Positions 1-6,919 of a stretch of 14,523 nucleotides of DNA are shown piece after piece. Below the pieces are notes generated by a model. The model ran no database searches. It was given only the letters and a program-made list of their open reading frames with translations, and was not told the DNA's origin. The position numbers were made by a program, and so were the translations under genes. How positions within the stretch are numbered: the stretch's first letter is position 1; every line of letters begins with the position of its first letter. Source of the stretch: JALYNX01 sp963724825 (GTDB taxonomy: Bacteria > Actinomycetota > Acidimicrobiia > Spongiisociales > ZC4RG35); contig CAVRWT010000014.1 of NCBI GenBank assembly GCA_963724825.1, positions 1 through 14,523 of the forward strand. Reading direction: 5' to 3'.

Positions 1-106
1 CTTGACTTGGATCAATCTGAAACTCGTTCATGGCTACCTCCTACCCACGAAGAGAGGAGGTGAGGCCATCTGATACGCGCCGATGTGGCGATACCATGAC
101 TAGTTC
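1..106 (+). promoter_or_regulatory. typA leader with a hairpin over a strong Shine-Dalgarno
   Basis: This stretch precedes the typA-like gene. A near-perfect Shine-Dalgarno (AGGAGGTGA, 55-63) can pair over 7 bp with ACCTCCT at 36-42, leaving a 12-nt loop, so the ribosome site could be masked. The SD lies too far (>40 nt) from the ATG at 107 to serve it directly, and no in-frame start sits 5-10 nt after it. Either a leader peptide or an undetected indel intervenes. A TTGACT at 2-7 resembles a -35 box, but I see no convincing -10. The seen elements are the SD and dyad; any control function is inference. Confidence 0.3.
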
Positions 107-1957
107 ATGCCCGCTCCCTCCTTCCGGAGCATGTCGCGCTCGTCGCGCACGTCGACCATGGCAAGACCCGCTCGTGGACTCGATGCTGAACGCCGCTGGT
201 GTGTTCTCCTCTGCACGAAGAACAGTCGAGCGGGTGATGGACTCGACCGACCAGGAAAGAGAGCGGGGCATCACGATCCTGGCCAAGGCGGCCTCGATCG
301 AGTGGAAGGGGACCCGGATCAACTTGGTGGACACCCCGGGCCATGCCGATTTCGGGGGCGAGGTGGAGCGTGCCCTTGCCATGGTGGACGGGATTCTTCT
401 CCTTGTCGATGCTGCCGACGGGCCGATGCCACGGACGCGTTACGTGCTCTCGAAAGCCCTCGCACTTCATTTGCCGGCGGTGGTGGTCATCAACAAGGTC
501 GATCGCCCCGACGCCCGGCCTAATGAGGTTGCCGACGAGGTCTACCAGCTCTTCTTCGACCTCGACGCCCAGGACCATCACATCGACTTTCCGATCGTGT
601 CCACCATTGCCCGGAGCGGACGCGCTATGACCGGAATCGGGGTGCCGTCGGAGAGTACCAGGGCCGCCTTGCCCCATTGCTCGACGCAATCGTGGAGACC
701 ATTCCGCCACCTGGTGGCGACCCGTCGGCGCCTCTCCAGGCGTTGGTGACCAACCTCGACGCCTCCGATTATCTGGGGCGACTCGCCATCGGCCGGGTGG
801 TGGAGGGAACTCTGGTCAAAGGGGCGCAGGTCGCCCTCTGTCACGCCAACGAGGAGGAGCCGCCGATCAGAAGGCGTCTGACGACCCTGCTTCGCTTCAC
901 CGGGTTAGGCCGCTCCGAGGTCGATGAGTGCCTGGCCGGCGACCTGTTCGTGGTGGCCGGGTTTCCCGAAGTTGAGATCGGCGACACCCTGGCCAGCCCG
1001 GAAAACCCCCTTCCGCTGCCCCGGCTCCATGTCGACGAGCCGGTGCTCAAGATGACCTTCGGGGTCAACACCTCACCCCTTTCCGGGATGGAAGGCTCGT
1101 TGCTCACCTCCCGCCAGATCCAGGACCGGCTCAAGAGGGAGGTCCTCGGAAACGTCTCGATCCGCCTCGGCCCGACCTCGTCGCCCGAGATCGTCGAAGT
1201 GGCGGGCCGGGGCGAGTTGCAACTCGCCGTGCTCATCGAGTCGATGCGAAGAGAGGGCTTCGAGCTTCAGGTGAGCAGGCCGGAAGTCGTGGTGCGGATG
1301 ATCGACGGCAGCCCTCATGAGCCGGTGGAGCGAGCGGTGGTCGACGTTCCCGACGAATACGTGGGGGCGGTCACCCAGGCTGCGGCTCCACGCAAAGGGA
1401 CAATCCGAGAACTGCAGCCCGGCGATCCCGGCCGCACCGTCATCACCTTCACCGCTCCGGCTCGCGGGCTCCTCGGCTTCCGCTCACTCCTGATGACGAC
1501 CACCAGCGGCACCGCCCTGATCCATCAGCACCATGAAGGATGGATGCCCTGGGTAGGCGAGCTTCCGCACCGGATTGGAGGGGCGATGGTTTCCGACCGC
1601 AAGGGGACCAGCACCGGGTTCGCTCTCGACAATCTGCAGAAGCGGGGCGAGTTGTTCATCGGCGCCGGCGAGGAGACCTACGAAGGCATGATCATCGGCG
1701 AGGCATCACGACCCGACGAGATGGTGGTCAACCCGGCCCGGCCGAAACAACTCACCAATATTCGCACCCACGCATCGGACGAGGCGATCAATCTCAGGCC
1801 GCCCCGCGAAATGACCCTCGAGACCGCTATCGAATGGATTGCCGACGATGAGCTGGTCGAGGTGACTCCCTCATCGATTCGGGTCCGAAAGCGCTTTCTC
1901 AGCGAGGCCGAGAGAAGACGGCTCGGGAAGAAGTCAGTCTCGACCGTTTCCGGGTAG
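107..1957 (+). CDS. typA: TypA/BipA ribosome-associated translational GTPase (three frameshifts)
   Basis: TypA/BipA is a ribosome-binding GTPase related to EF-G and LepA, with roles in ribosome assembly and stress or cold adaptation. The G1 motif AHVDHGKT is at 145-168, G3 DTPGHADF at 330-353 and G4 NKVD at 492-503. The EF-G-like domains and the TypA-specific C-terminal domain fill 677-1957, ending in a typical TypA tail (PRPKQLTN-like block, then EVTPSSIRVRKRFLSEAE). Read across the breaks, the protein is about 616 residues, the normal family length. The frame moves from 107 (MPAPSFR) to a second frame near 128-132, to a third at 169-170 (one base missing after AAGACC) and to the last near 624-627 (one base missing, giving GRAYDRNRGAVGEYQG). 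The longest intact part is 677-1957. The ATG at 107 was chosen because a TAG at 101-103 closes the frame upstream and the N-terminus matches the family. The family is certain; whether the breaks are real is not. Confidence 0.9.
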
Positions 1958-1980
1958 CCCCCTCCCCGCCTTCGGCGGTA

Positions 1981-2130
1981 CTCCCCAACGCTCACTTCGT
2001 TCACTCGGGGGAGAAAGTGGTCGCTGCCGCTCCTGGGGGAGGAATGCTCCCCAACGCTCACTTCGTTCACTGGGGGGAGAAATAGGGTCGCTGCCGCTCC
2101 GCGGGAGGAAATGTTCACTTGGGGGAGGAA
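1981..2130. repeat. Tandem ~66-bp intergenic repeat with internal dyads (two full copies, one partial)
   Basis: Copy 1 (1981-2046) and copy 2 (2047-2113) are adjacent and nearly identical. Both begin CTCCCCAACGCTCACTTCGT and share the later block TCGCTGCCGCTCC followed by a G-rich GGGAGGAA. A partial third copy (about 2113-2130, TTCACTTGGGGGAGGAA) reaches into the neighbouring gene and supplies its stop codon. In each copy CTCCCC pairs with GGGGAG (1981-1986 with 2008-2013; 2047-2052 with 2074-2079), and the loop contains the mirror-like CTCACTT-CG-TTCACT. The array lies between convergent genes, so it could act as a bidirectional terminator or be a dispersed intergenic repeat. No U-tract follows the stems. 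Confidence 0.8.
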
Positions 2131-2996
2131 GGCGGCACGTTGTAGCTGATGCTCTCCGGGATGACACGGCCCTCGATGTAGGGCAGAGGGCCGTCGGCCA
2201 GATGCCAGACCGCTGACACCGGCCCCGGGACCGGCCGTCCCGAGCCACTGAGCCACACCGGGGTCGGAGTCGTCCATTTCGCACGCACCAATCCGCCGGG
2301 CAGGTCGGCGAAGCGGTCGGTGGTGCTGAAGTCGGTCGGCGCTCCCCTCTCGTCGACGAAGACCCGCGCCGTGACATGTCGACCGGCGTCGGCGAGGGTG
2401 ACCTCGAAACTCTCGTCATCGACTTCGGCCCAGGTCGTGTTCGGCCCGAGGAGGAATGACGGGGCCAGGAGAATCGCGTCATTGAGATATGTGGTGAGCT
2501 CCCCGATGTCGAACTCGGGGCCCTGCCCTTCTGCCACCGTGAACAGGCCGACCAACTTGCCGAGCATCTGGCCGTGGCCCTTCAGATAGGTGTCCTTGCC
2601 TGTCATCGGGAGCACACTGGCGAACCTGATCCGCATGGTGTACACCCGACCGACTTCGAGGGCGGTGTTGTACTGCCAGGCCTCGGCGGGCAGCCACTCG
2701 GCATGGGGTCGAAGCCGAAAACGCCCCACGAAACGGGCTCGAAGCGACCAGTCCCTCGGCCTGCCGGCGACACCCATGAACTCCATGTAGCGCCGCGCCG
2801 TCGGCGGCAGGCTTGCGAGGTCGTCCTCGCCGACCGGCTCCTGGGGCCCGGGACCGGTCGGCAGTGCAGCATCGGCGACATCCTTGAGAAACCGCCGGTA
2901 GAGGCTGCGGTTCGGCTTCGGCGTGGCGACCCGGGCTCGGGCGCCGGGCCCGCCCCGGTCACGGCTATAGACCACTGACCACACCCCGCTCACCAA
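2115..2996 (-). CDS. DUF6544-like protein
   Basis: The protein has 293 residues and no signal peptide that I can see. Its middle part resembles the uncharacterised DUF6544 family: LPPTARRYMEF, then a GRFRLRP...EWLPAEAWQ segment, TGKDTYLKGHGQMLGKLVGL, APSFLLGPNTTWAEVDDESF, and a closing region about a change in D...RFADLPGG. These match the order of family blocks I recall; no biochemical role is known to me. The TTG at 2996 opens the frame, or the GTG directly after it. A good AAAGGAG (3017-3011) instead points to GTG 3006, which is in another frame. Removing one G from the CTTGG that follows would join them as MKWLVSGVWSVVY, so the true start may be 3006 with an indel. The stop codon lies inside the intergenic repeat. 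Confidence 0.75.
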   Translation of the reverse strand: MVSGVWSVVYSRDRGGPGARARVATPKPNRSLYRRFLKDVADAALPTGPGPQEPVGEDDLASLPPTARRYMEFMGVAGRPRDWSLRARFVGRFRLRPHAEWLPAEAWQYNTALEVGRVYTMRIRFASVLPMTGKDTYLKGHGQMLGKLVGLFTVAEGQGPEFDIGELTTYLNDAILLAPSFLLGPNTTWAEVDDESFEVTLADAGRHVTARVFVDERGAPTDFSTTDRFADLPGGLVRAKWTTPTPVWLSGSGRPVPGPVSAVWHLADGPLPYIEGRVIPESISYNVPPSSPK

Positions 2997-3079
2997 GCCA
3001 CTTCACAGGACTCCTTTCGAGTCACGACAGTTTGGCAGCGCCGATGGCCTCGATCTCGCTGAGAGCAGGTTGCTTCCGA

Positions 3080-3820
3080 TCAGGTCGTGAGCACGCCACC
3101 AACAAACAGGAGACCCACGGCTACAAGCGTCGACAAGAGTGCCAACCCGGCAACTCCCCAGACGATGAGCCGCACCACCTTTTCTGCTTGCTCGGCGCGC
3201 TCTGATCTGGGCGGCGCCTCAGATCCCGCTTTACGTCTTCTGTCCCTCCTGACCAGCGAGGAATGGAATAGACCGATGATCGGAAGGGCGGCGATGGTTG
3301 CGATGTGACCGAGGCCCATCATCAACATGAAGATCGCCAAGGAGCCGGTCCAGTACCACCCTTCACCGCCGAGGAGCACTTGCTGGCCCCACAACTGGGG
3401 ATACGCCTCGAGCAGGATCTGCCCGAACAGGAAGAGATAGAAGGCGATGTCCAACAGCTTGAGGAACCGCTTTCCAGTCGGCGGGTCGAGGCGGAACACG
3501 TCGGCGATCAACGGACGGCCGAGACGTCGCAGATTCGGGCCCAGCACCAGGATCAAGGTGATCTTGACGAGGGTGACCATCAGCTCGAGCACCCAACCCG
3601 GCGCGGTCAGCTGGCCCAGGTCGGAATGCGAGATCGTCGCTCGGAGGAGCAGAAGTGCTGCCGCCGCACCCACCACGATGCCGGCAGCGATCCAAGCGAT
3701 ACGGCGCCGGTGGCGCCGGTCCTCTTCGAGACTGCGCTCGACCCGGGCGAACAGGTCGGGGCTGGGCTCGAAATCGTCTGCCCGGTGCAGTGTTTCGATC
3801 AATCGCTGCTCCAGAGTCAT
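3080..3820 (-). CDS. Putative membrane anti-sigma factor with five hydrophobic segments
   Basis: The 246-residue protein is probably the partner of the sigma factor encoded just upstream, which it overlaps by ATGA (stop 3817-3819, start 3818-3820), a sign of translational coupling. Residues 1-40 are charged and cytosolic-looking (LIETLHRADDFEPSPDLFARV), as in the N-terminal sigma-binding part of many ECF partners, but there is no HxxxCxxC zinc motif. Hydrophobic segments lie near 41-62, 77-98, 121-138, 157-185 and 215-246. Residues 75-185 resemble the small membrane protein at 4368-4751: both carry a LGP...R.GR segment, then DVFR.(D/N)P.TGK and a (L/M)DIA(F/Y)YL helix. The anti-sigma role is inferred from position and layout, not from a domain match. 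Confidence 0.65.
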   Translation of the reverse strand: MTLEQRLIETLHRADDFEPSPDLFARVERSLEEDRRHRRRIAWIAAGIVVGAAAALLLLRATISHSDLGQLTAPGWVLELMVTLVKITLILVLGPNLRRLGRPLIADVFRLDPPTGKRFLKLLDIAFYLFLFGQILLEAYPQLWGQQVLLGGEGWYWTGSLAIFMLMMGLGHIATIAALPIIGLFHSSLVRRDRRRKAGSEAPPRSERAEQAEKVVRLIVWGVAGLALLSTLVAVGLLFVGGVLTT

Positions 3821-4335
3821 GATTCCTCCCCCAGAATCGAGGCCAGAGCGGCCATGCCCCGCTGGCAGTGGGTCTTCACCGAGTTGGGTGAGATGCGGAG
3901 CGTCGACGCGATCTCCTTCTCGGAGAGATCCATGTAGAACCTCAGCACCAGGCAGTCACGCTGACGCGCCGACAGGGATCGCAAGGCATCGAGGACCTGA
4001 GCCTCGCTCTCGGTTCGGACGACCCGCTCCTCCGGCTGTTCGGGCAGCGCGGTCTCGGTCATGGCGTCTTGATGACGAAGCGAGAGAAGGCCTCGCCGAT
4101 TGTGATCGCGAGCCAGATTCAGGACGATGGAGCGGAGATAGGCGGCAGCCTTGGCCGGATCGTCGATCCGGTGCGCCGAGTGGAAGAGACGAATGAATCC
4201 TTCCTGAACCAGGTCCTCGGCGGCGGTGCGGTCGTCGGTGAACAGTCGGGCGAGACGAACCAGCGAGGAAGCTTCCTGCTTGTAGAGGCTTTCCATCACG
4301 GCGCGACGGTCCAGCGTCTCTGCCGTCCAGATCAC
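3817..4335 (-). CDS. ECF-type RNA polymerase sigma factor
   Basis: A 172-residue sigma-70 family protein of the extracytoplasmic-function type that directs RNA polymerase to a private promoter set. Region 2 is clear: LYKQEASSLVRLARLF, then AAEDLVQEGFIRLF (the core-binding and -10 helices). Region 4 is SARQRDCLVLRFYMDLSEKE followed by the HTH IASTLRISPNSVKTHCQRGM. There is no region 3 and no long C-terminal extension. The start is uncertain: GTG 4335 leaves 16 residues before region 2 and was preferred; ATG 4296 (MESLYKQ) and TTG 4365 are alternatives, and none has a good Shine-Dalgarno. The gene sits 32 nt after the small membrane protein and overlaps the anti-sigma candidate by 4 nt. Sigma/membrane-partner pairs of this kind are normally autoregulated; I see no clear promoter here. 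Confidence 0.88.
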   Translation of the reverse strand: MIWTAETLDRRAVMESLYKQEASSLVRLARLFTDDRTAAEDLVQEGFIRLFHSAHRIDDPAKAAAYLRSIVLNLARDHNRRGLLSLRHQDAMTETALPEQPEERVVRTESEAQVLDALRSLSARQRDCLVLRFYMDLSEKEIASTLRISPNSVKTHCQRGMAALASILGEES

Positions 4336-4367
4336 CGTGTTGTCGAGAGCTTCAGCCCAGTACAAGA

Positions 4368-4751
4368 TCAGGTCACGGGTGGCGGGGTGTCCTCCTCGAG
4401 CTGACGACCCAGACCGAGCAGACGTCCGACGAGGGGAAGGGTCAACACGTTGAGCCCGTGCAGGACGCCCATGAGCAGCAGCATTCCACCAACCCGTCTC
4501 AATTCGTCCTCGAGCTGGGCTCCCACATCGTCCCATCGATCCTCGAAGCTGACTGTGAACAAGATCAGCGCGAAGAAGATCAGGTAATAGGCGATGTCCA
4601 TCAGGACGAGGTAGCTCTTGCCGGTCCGGGGATTCCCCCGAAACACATCCCCGGCGTAACTGCGGCCGAATCTCTTGATCAATGGACCGAGGAAAACGAC
4701 GAGACCCACCAGGACGATGTTGGTGATCAGCTCGATCGCCCACCAGCTCAA
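4368..4751 (-). CDS. Small polytopic membrane protein, paralogous to the anti-sigma membrane domain
   Basis: About 127 residues with roughly four hydrophobic helices (IELITNIVLVGLVVFLGPLI; LVLMDIAYYLIFFALILF; GGMLLLMGVLHGLNVLTLPLVG). It shares the signature DVFR.NP.TGK and MDIAYYL with residues 75-185 of the downstream anti-sigma candidate, so the two are probably duplicates. The open frame starts at TTG 4751. However, the upstream gene ends in ACATGA, where ATG 4780 would be the usual coupled start. That ATG reads MTPSMRIGPS and stops, and one extra base near 4755 would join it to the rest as GPVLSWWAIEL. The start is therefore probably 4780 with an indel. No function is known to me; a role in modulating the sigma/anti-sigma pair is inference. 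Confidence 0.65.
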   Translation of the reverse strand: MSWWAIELITNIVLVGLVVFLGPLIKRFGRSYAGDVFRGNPRTGKSYLVLMDIAYYLIFFALILFTVSFEDRWDDVGAQLEDELRRVGGMLLLMGVLHGLNVLTLPLVGRLLGLGRQLEEDTPPPVT

Positions 4752-4776
4752 GACGGTCCGATTCTCATACTTGGAG

Positions 4777-5373
4777 TCATGTTGGCACCTCGACAGGTTG
4801 CCGGGCTGCTCGACGGCTTTTCTTGTTCTCGAAGCGGTCGATCAGGTTGTTGGCAAACAGCGCATATCCAAAGCTGGCCGCGGCGAACATCGGGATGTTG
4901 AGCCAAGGCCCGGCGCCGATCGTCAGTAGCTCGCTGCGCAGGTTGGTGTCGAGATACAAGAGGCCAACCAGGGCAATGGTCATCACTCCGGACATGACCG
5001 GGACCGACCACCCGAAGCCCCTTCTCAGGAGGGCGGACATGAACCCACCTATGCCACCGATGATCACGCCGATCAAGAGGATGATGAGAAGGGTCCCTCC
5101 CACTGAGAACTCGACCCGACGGATGTCGATGATGGCCGCCACGCGCATCGCCAGCCGAAAACCTGGCCCAAGGACGAGAACCCCGGCAATCACCCCACCG
5201 GCCAACCCTGCACCGATCACGCGCCATAGTCCGGGCGCCAACCGCCATATCGCCAGTAGGACCGCCCCGGCGAGAGCAATCCCAACCGGGGCTCCGACGG
5301 CGGCACCGATCACAAATGAGGCGGGAAGGGCGAGTCCGGAAATGACTGCCATCACCCTCTCTCTGTCCAGCAT
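4777..5373 (-). CDS. Polytopic integral membrane protein, first gene of the sigma operon
   Basis: The 198-residue protein has about five or six hydrophobic segments (roughly residues 8-25, 28-45, 52-72, 92-112, 125-143 and 155-172) and a charged C-terminus (FENKKSRRAAR). The motif GPGFRLAMRVAAI followed by VEFSVGGTLLI resembles a pattern (RxAMR...FxxxGT) found in uncharacterised bacterial membrane proteins. The ATG at 5373 is well placed, 8 nt after AGGAG. The stop overlaps the ATG at 4780, which suggests coupling to the next gene, so the four genes 5373-3080 form one operon. Function is unknown. Proximity to a sigma factor with a membrane partner suggests a membrane-stress or envelope role, which is inference. 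Confidence 0.7.
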   Translation of the reverse strand: MLDRERVMAVISGLALPASFVIGAAVGAPVGIALAGAVLLAIWRLAPGLWRVIGAGLAGGVIAGVLVLGPGFRLAMRVAAIIDIRRVEFSVGGTLLIILLIGVIIGGIGGFMSALLRRGFGWSVPVMSGVMTIALVGLLYLDTNLRSELLTIGAGPWLNIPMFAAASFGYALFANNLIDRFENKKSRRAARQPVEVPT

Positions 5374-5436
5374 TTCTTCCGCTCCTGTTCTTCTCGAGAT
5401 ACAGACGAACGGGCTCCAGCAACGGGTGACAGCCCC

Positions 5437-5470
5437 TAGGTCGATCTACCTATAGATGACTAGTCATCTA
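5437..5470. promoter_or_regulatory. Composite palindromic operator between divergent operons
   Basis: TAGATGACTAGTCATCTA at 5453-5470 is a perfect 18-bp palindrome. Immediately before it, TAGGT (5437-5441) and ACCTA (5448-5452) form a 5-bp dyad with a 6-nt centre. The sites lie 63-100 bp upstream of the sigma operon start (5373) and about 85 bp upstream of the ATG at 5555. Perfect dyads of this length are typical of TetR- or MarR-type operators; the core TGACTAGTCA resembles TetR-family sites. No regulator gene of these families lies in the window. The palindrome is seen; the regulator type and direction of control are inference. Confidence 0.55.
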
Positions 5471-5554
5471 GGAGACATCCAGGACCGTCCTACTTCCAGG
5501 CCAGTGATCGTTCCGATCTCTTGAGGGACGGGTAACCAAGAAAGGTTTAGGACC

Positions 5555-6181
5555 ATGGCAACAATCACATCGACATCTGACCGGCGGCAGAGAAGGATGC
5601 TCAGGGCAGCCGCCCCTCTGGCCGGTCTTCTGGTAGCCGCTCTCCTCGTCTGGCAGGGCAGCAACGCCGCGTTCAGCGCAACGACGGACAACACCGGCGA
5701 TGCATGGGCGACCGGCAACCTCCTCCTCACCAACAACGGTGGTGGTGCGGCCTACTCCGGAACCACCGCGGCGCTGTTCAACGAGGGCAACCTCAAGCCC
5801 GGGAACACCGGCTTCAAGTGCATCACGGTGGAGTCGACTGGATCCCTTGCCGGGAACCTCAGGCTCTATCGGGGCGCCATCACCGGAACCAACAGCGCTG
5901 CCCTCTCAGCAGTGCTCGATGTCACCGTCGACGCGGTGGCTGTGGCGGCGGCAACCAACGTCCAGGCAAACTGCACCGGTTATACCGGAGGCAGCGGCGG
6001 GGCCCTGTACAGCGGGACCCTGAGCGCCATGCCTGCCACCTATGCCGGAGCCTCAGGCATGGCCGTGGCCGGGGGCACCCAGCGGGTGGCCTACCGGATC
6101 GGCTGGACAGTGAATGCCGGCGCAGGCAACAGCGTCCAGAGCTCGAGCGCCGTCGCCAACCTGGTCTGGGAGATCAACTAA
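5555..6181 (+). CDS. TasA/CalY (camelysin)-like secreted subunit with SipW-type signal
   Basis: A 208-residue exported protein. Residues 10-17 are basic (RRQRRMLR), 18-35 hydrophobic, and the cleavage region reads NAAFSATTDNTGDAWATGNL. This F-s-x-T-x-N-x-G...a-t-G-n-L layout is the SipW-dependent signal known from TasA, TapA and CalY/camelysin. The mature part is rich in Gly, Ala, Thr and Asn and contains LKPGNTGFKCITVESTGSL..LRLY, with a second Cys at QANCTGY (about residue 139), as in actinobacterial camelysin-like proteins. There is no LPXTG. The ATG at 5555 follows AAGAAAGGTTTAGGACC with a moderate Shine-Dalgarno. TasA and CalY form extracellular fibres in Bacillus; whether this protein does so is inference. 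It is the first gene of a three-gene set. Confidence 0.75.
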   Translation: MATITSTSDRRQRRMLRAAAPLAGLLVAALLVWQGSNAAFSATTDNTGDAWATGNLLLTNNGGGAAYSGTTAALFNEGNLKPGNTGFKCITVESTGSLAGNLRLYRGAITGTNSAALSAVLDVTVDAVAVAAATNVQANCTGYTGGSGGALYSGTLSAMPATYAGASGMAVAGGTQRVAYRIGWTVNAGAGNSVQSSSAVANLVWEIN

Positions 6182-6208
6182 GGGTCGCTGATCTGAGTCC
6201 TGAACCAT

Positions 6209-6247
6209 GCCGGCCCCGGCCCCTGGAGTTCCCGGGCCGGGGCCGGC
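6209..6247 (+). terminator. 14-bp GC-rich hairpin after the subunit gene
   Basis: GCCGGCCCCGGCCC (6209-6222) is followed by an 11-nt loop and the exact complement GGGCCGGGGCCGGC (6234-6247). It sits in the 99-nt gap between the TasA-like gene and the peptidase gene. No T-run follows, so it is a GC-rich, non-canonical hairpin. It could terminate most transcripts or stabilise the 3' end of the subunit mRNA, which would raise the subunit over the peptidase. Distinguishing these needs experiment; the structure is plain in the sequence. Confidence 0.6.
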
Positions 6248-6280
6248 AGCCGTTTCAGGGAAAGTGACCAACCACACACC

Positions 6281-6919
6281 ATGACCACCATCGGCACCAC
6301 CCTCGACAGGACGGCACCGGATCAGCCTTACAGCCGAATCCGCCTGACGCTGGGTGTCCTGGGCCGAGCCTGGATGTGGTTTGTCGGGGCCTGTCTTCTC
6401 ATCACGATCCTCCCCATGGCCTTCGGATGGCATCCCTACGTGATACTCACCGGCTCGATGGCGCCAAACATCGAAGCCGGTGACATCGTCCTCTCCTCAC
6501 CGGATCCTCAACCCGACCAGCTTCTGGGTCGAGTGGTGGTGTTCGAAGACCCCAACAAGCCGGACCATGTCCTCACCCACCGCGTCATCGGCTTCAACGG
6601 CGACGGAACCGTCACGACCAAGGGCGATGCCAACCCGACACCGGACTCAACCCCCGTCCACATCAATGCCGTAGACGGTCTTGGGAGGCTGCTGGTGCGC
6701 TACGTCGGCCTGCCCGTGGTCTGGGCTCGCACCGGGAACTGGGGCCTGATCATCCTCCATCTCGCCCTGATCATCGGAGCGATGGTCGCTGCCGCTCACG
6801 ACTACGAGCCCGACGACGATGAGATGACCCCGAGACACCAGGGACCCCAGCATCGGTGCCTTCCGGAGGGTGGCTACGTGAGGTCATCCACTCGCCAGCC
6901 AGCTTCGTTGCACTCATAG
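6281..6919 (+). CDS. sipW: SipW-type (ER-type) signal peptidase I
   Basis: A 212-residue membrane protease that most likely cleaves the flanking exported proteins. The N-terminal transmembrane helix spans about residues 27-47. The catalytic box ILTGSMAPNIEAGDIV has Ser59. LTHRVIGFN has His100 where bacterial LepB carries Lys, the mark of the ER/SipW type. TTKGDANPTPD supplies the Asp116/Asp122 region. A second hydrophobic segment (about 154-172) precedes a polar tail. ATG 6281 was chosen from the box order; its Shine-Dalgarno is weak (GGGAAAG, about 15 nt upstream). Residues after about 182 do not look family-like and overlap the next gene by 64 nt, so a small indel near the end is possible. 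Confidence 0.88.
   Translation: MTTIGTTLDRTAPDQPYSRIRLTLGVLGRAWMWFVGACLLITILPMAFGWHPYVILTGSMAPNIEAGDIVLSSPDPQPDQLLGRVVVFEDPNKPDHVLTHRVIGFNGDGTVTTKGDANPTPDSTPVHINAVDGLGRLLVRYVGLPVVWARTGNWGLIILHLALIIGAMVAAAHDYEPDDDEMTPRHQGPQHRCLPEGGYVRSSTRQPASLHS

Noticed and set aside
105..710. 201-residue minus-strand ORF over typA
   Set aside because: It is antisense to a clear GTPase domain and has no recognisable domain or start signal.
1981..2130. CRISPR array
   Set aside because: Only two adjacent full copies without unique spacers; no cas genes.
1678..2482. Long minus-strand ORFs over the typA end and the repeat, with SERSER-like peptides
   Set aside because: They are the reverse reading of the tandem repeat and of typA and DUF6544 coding sequence; the repeated SERSER peptides come from the repeat itself, and no family signal is present.
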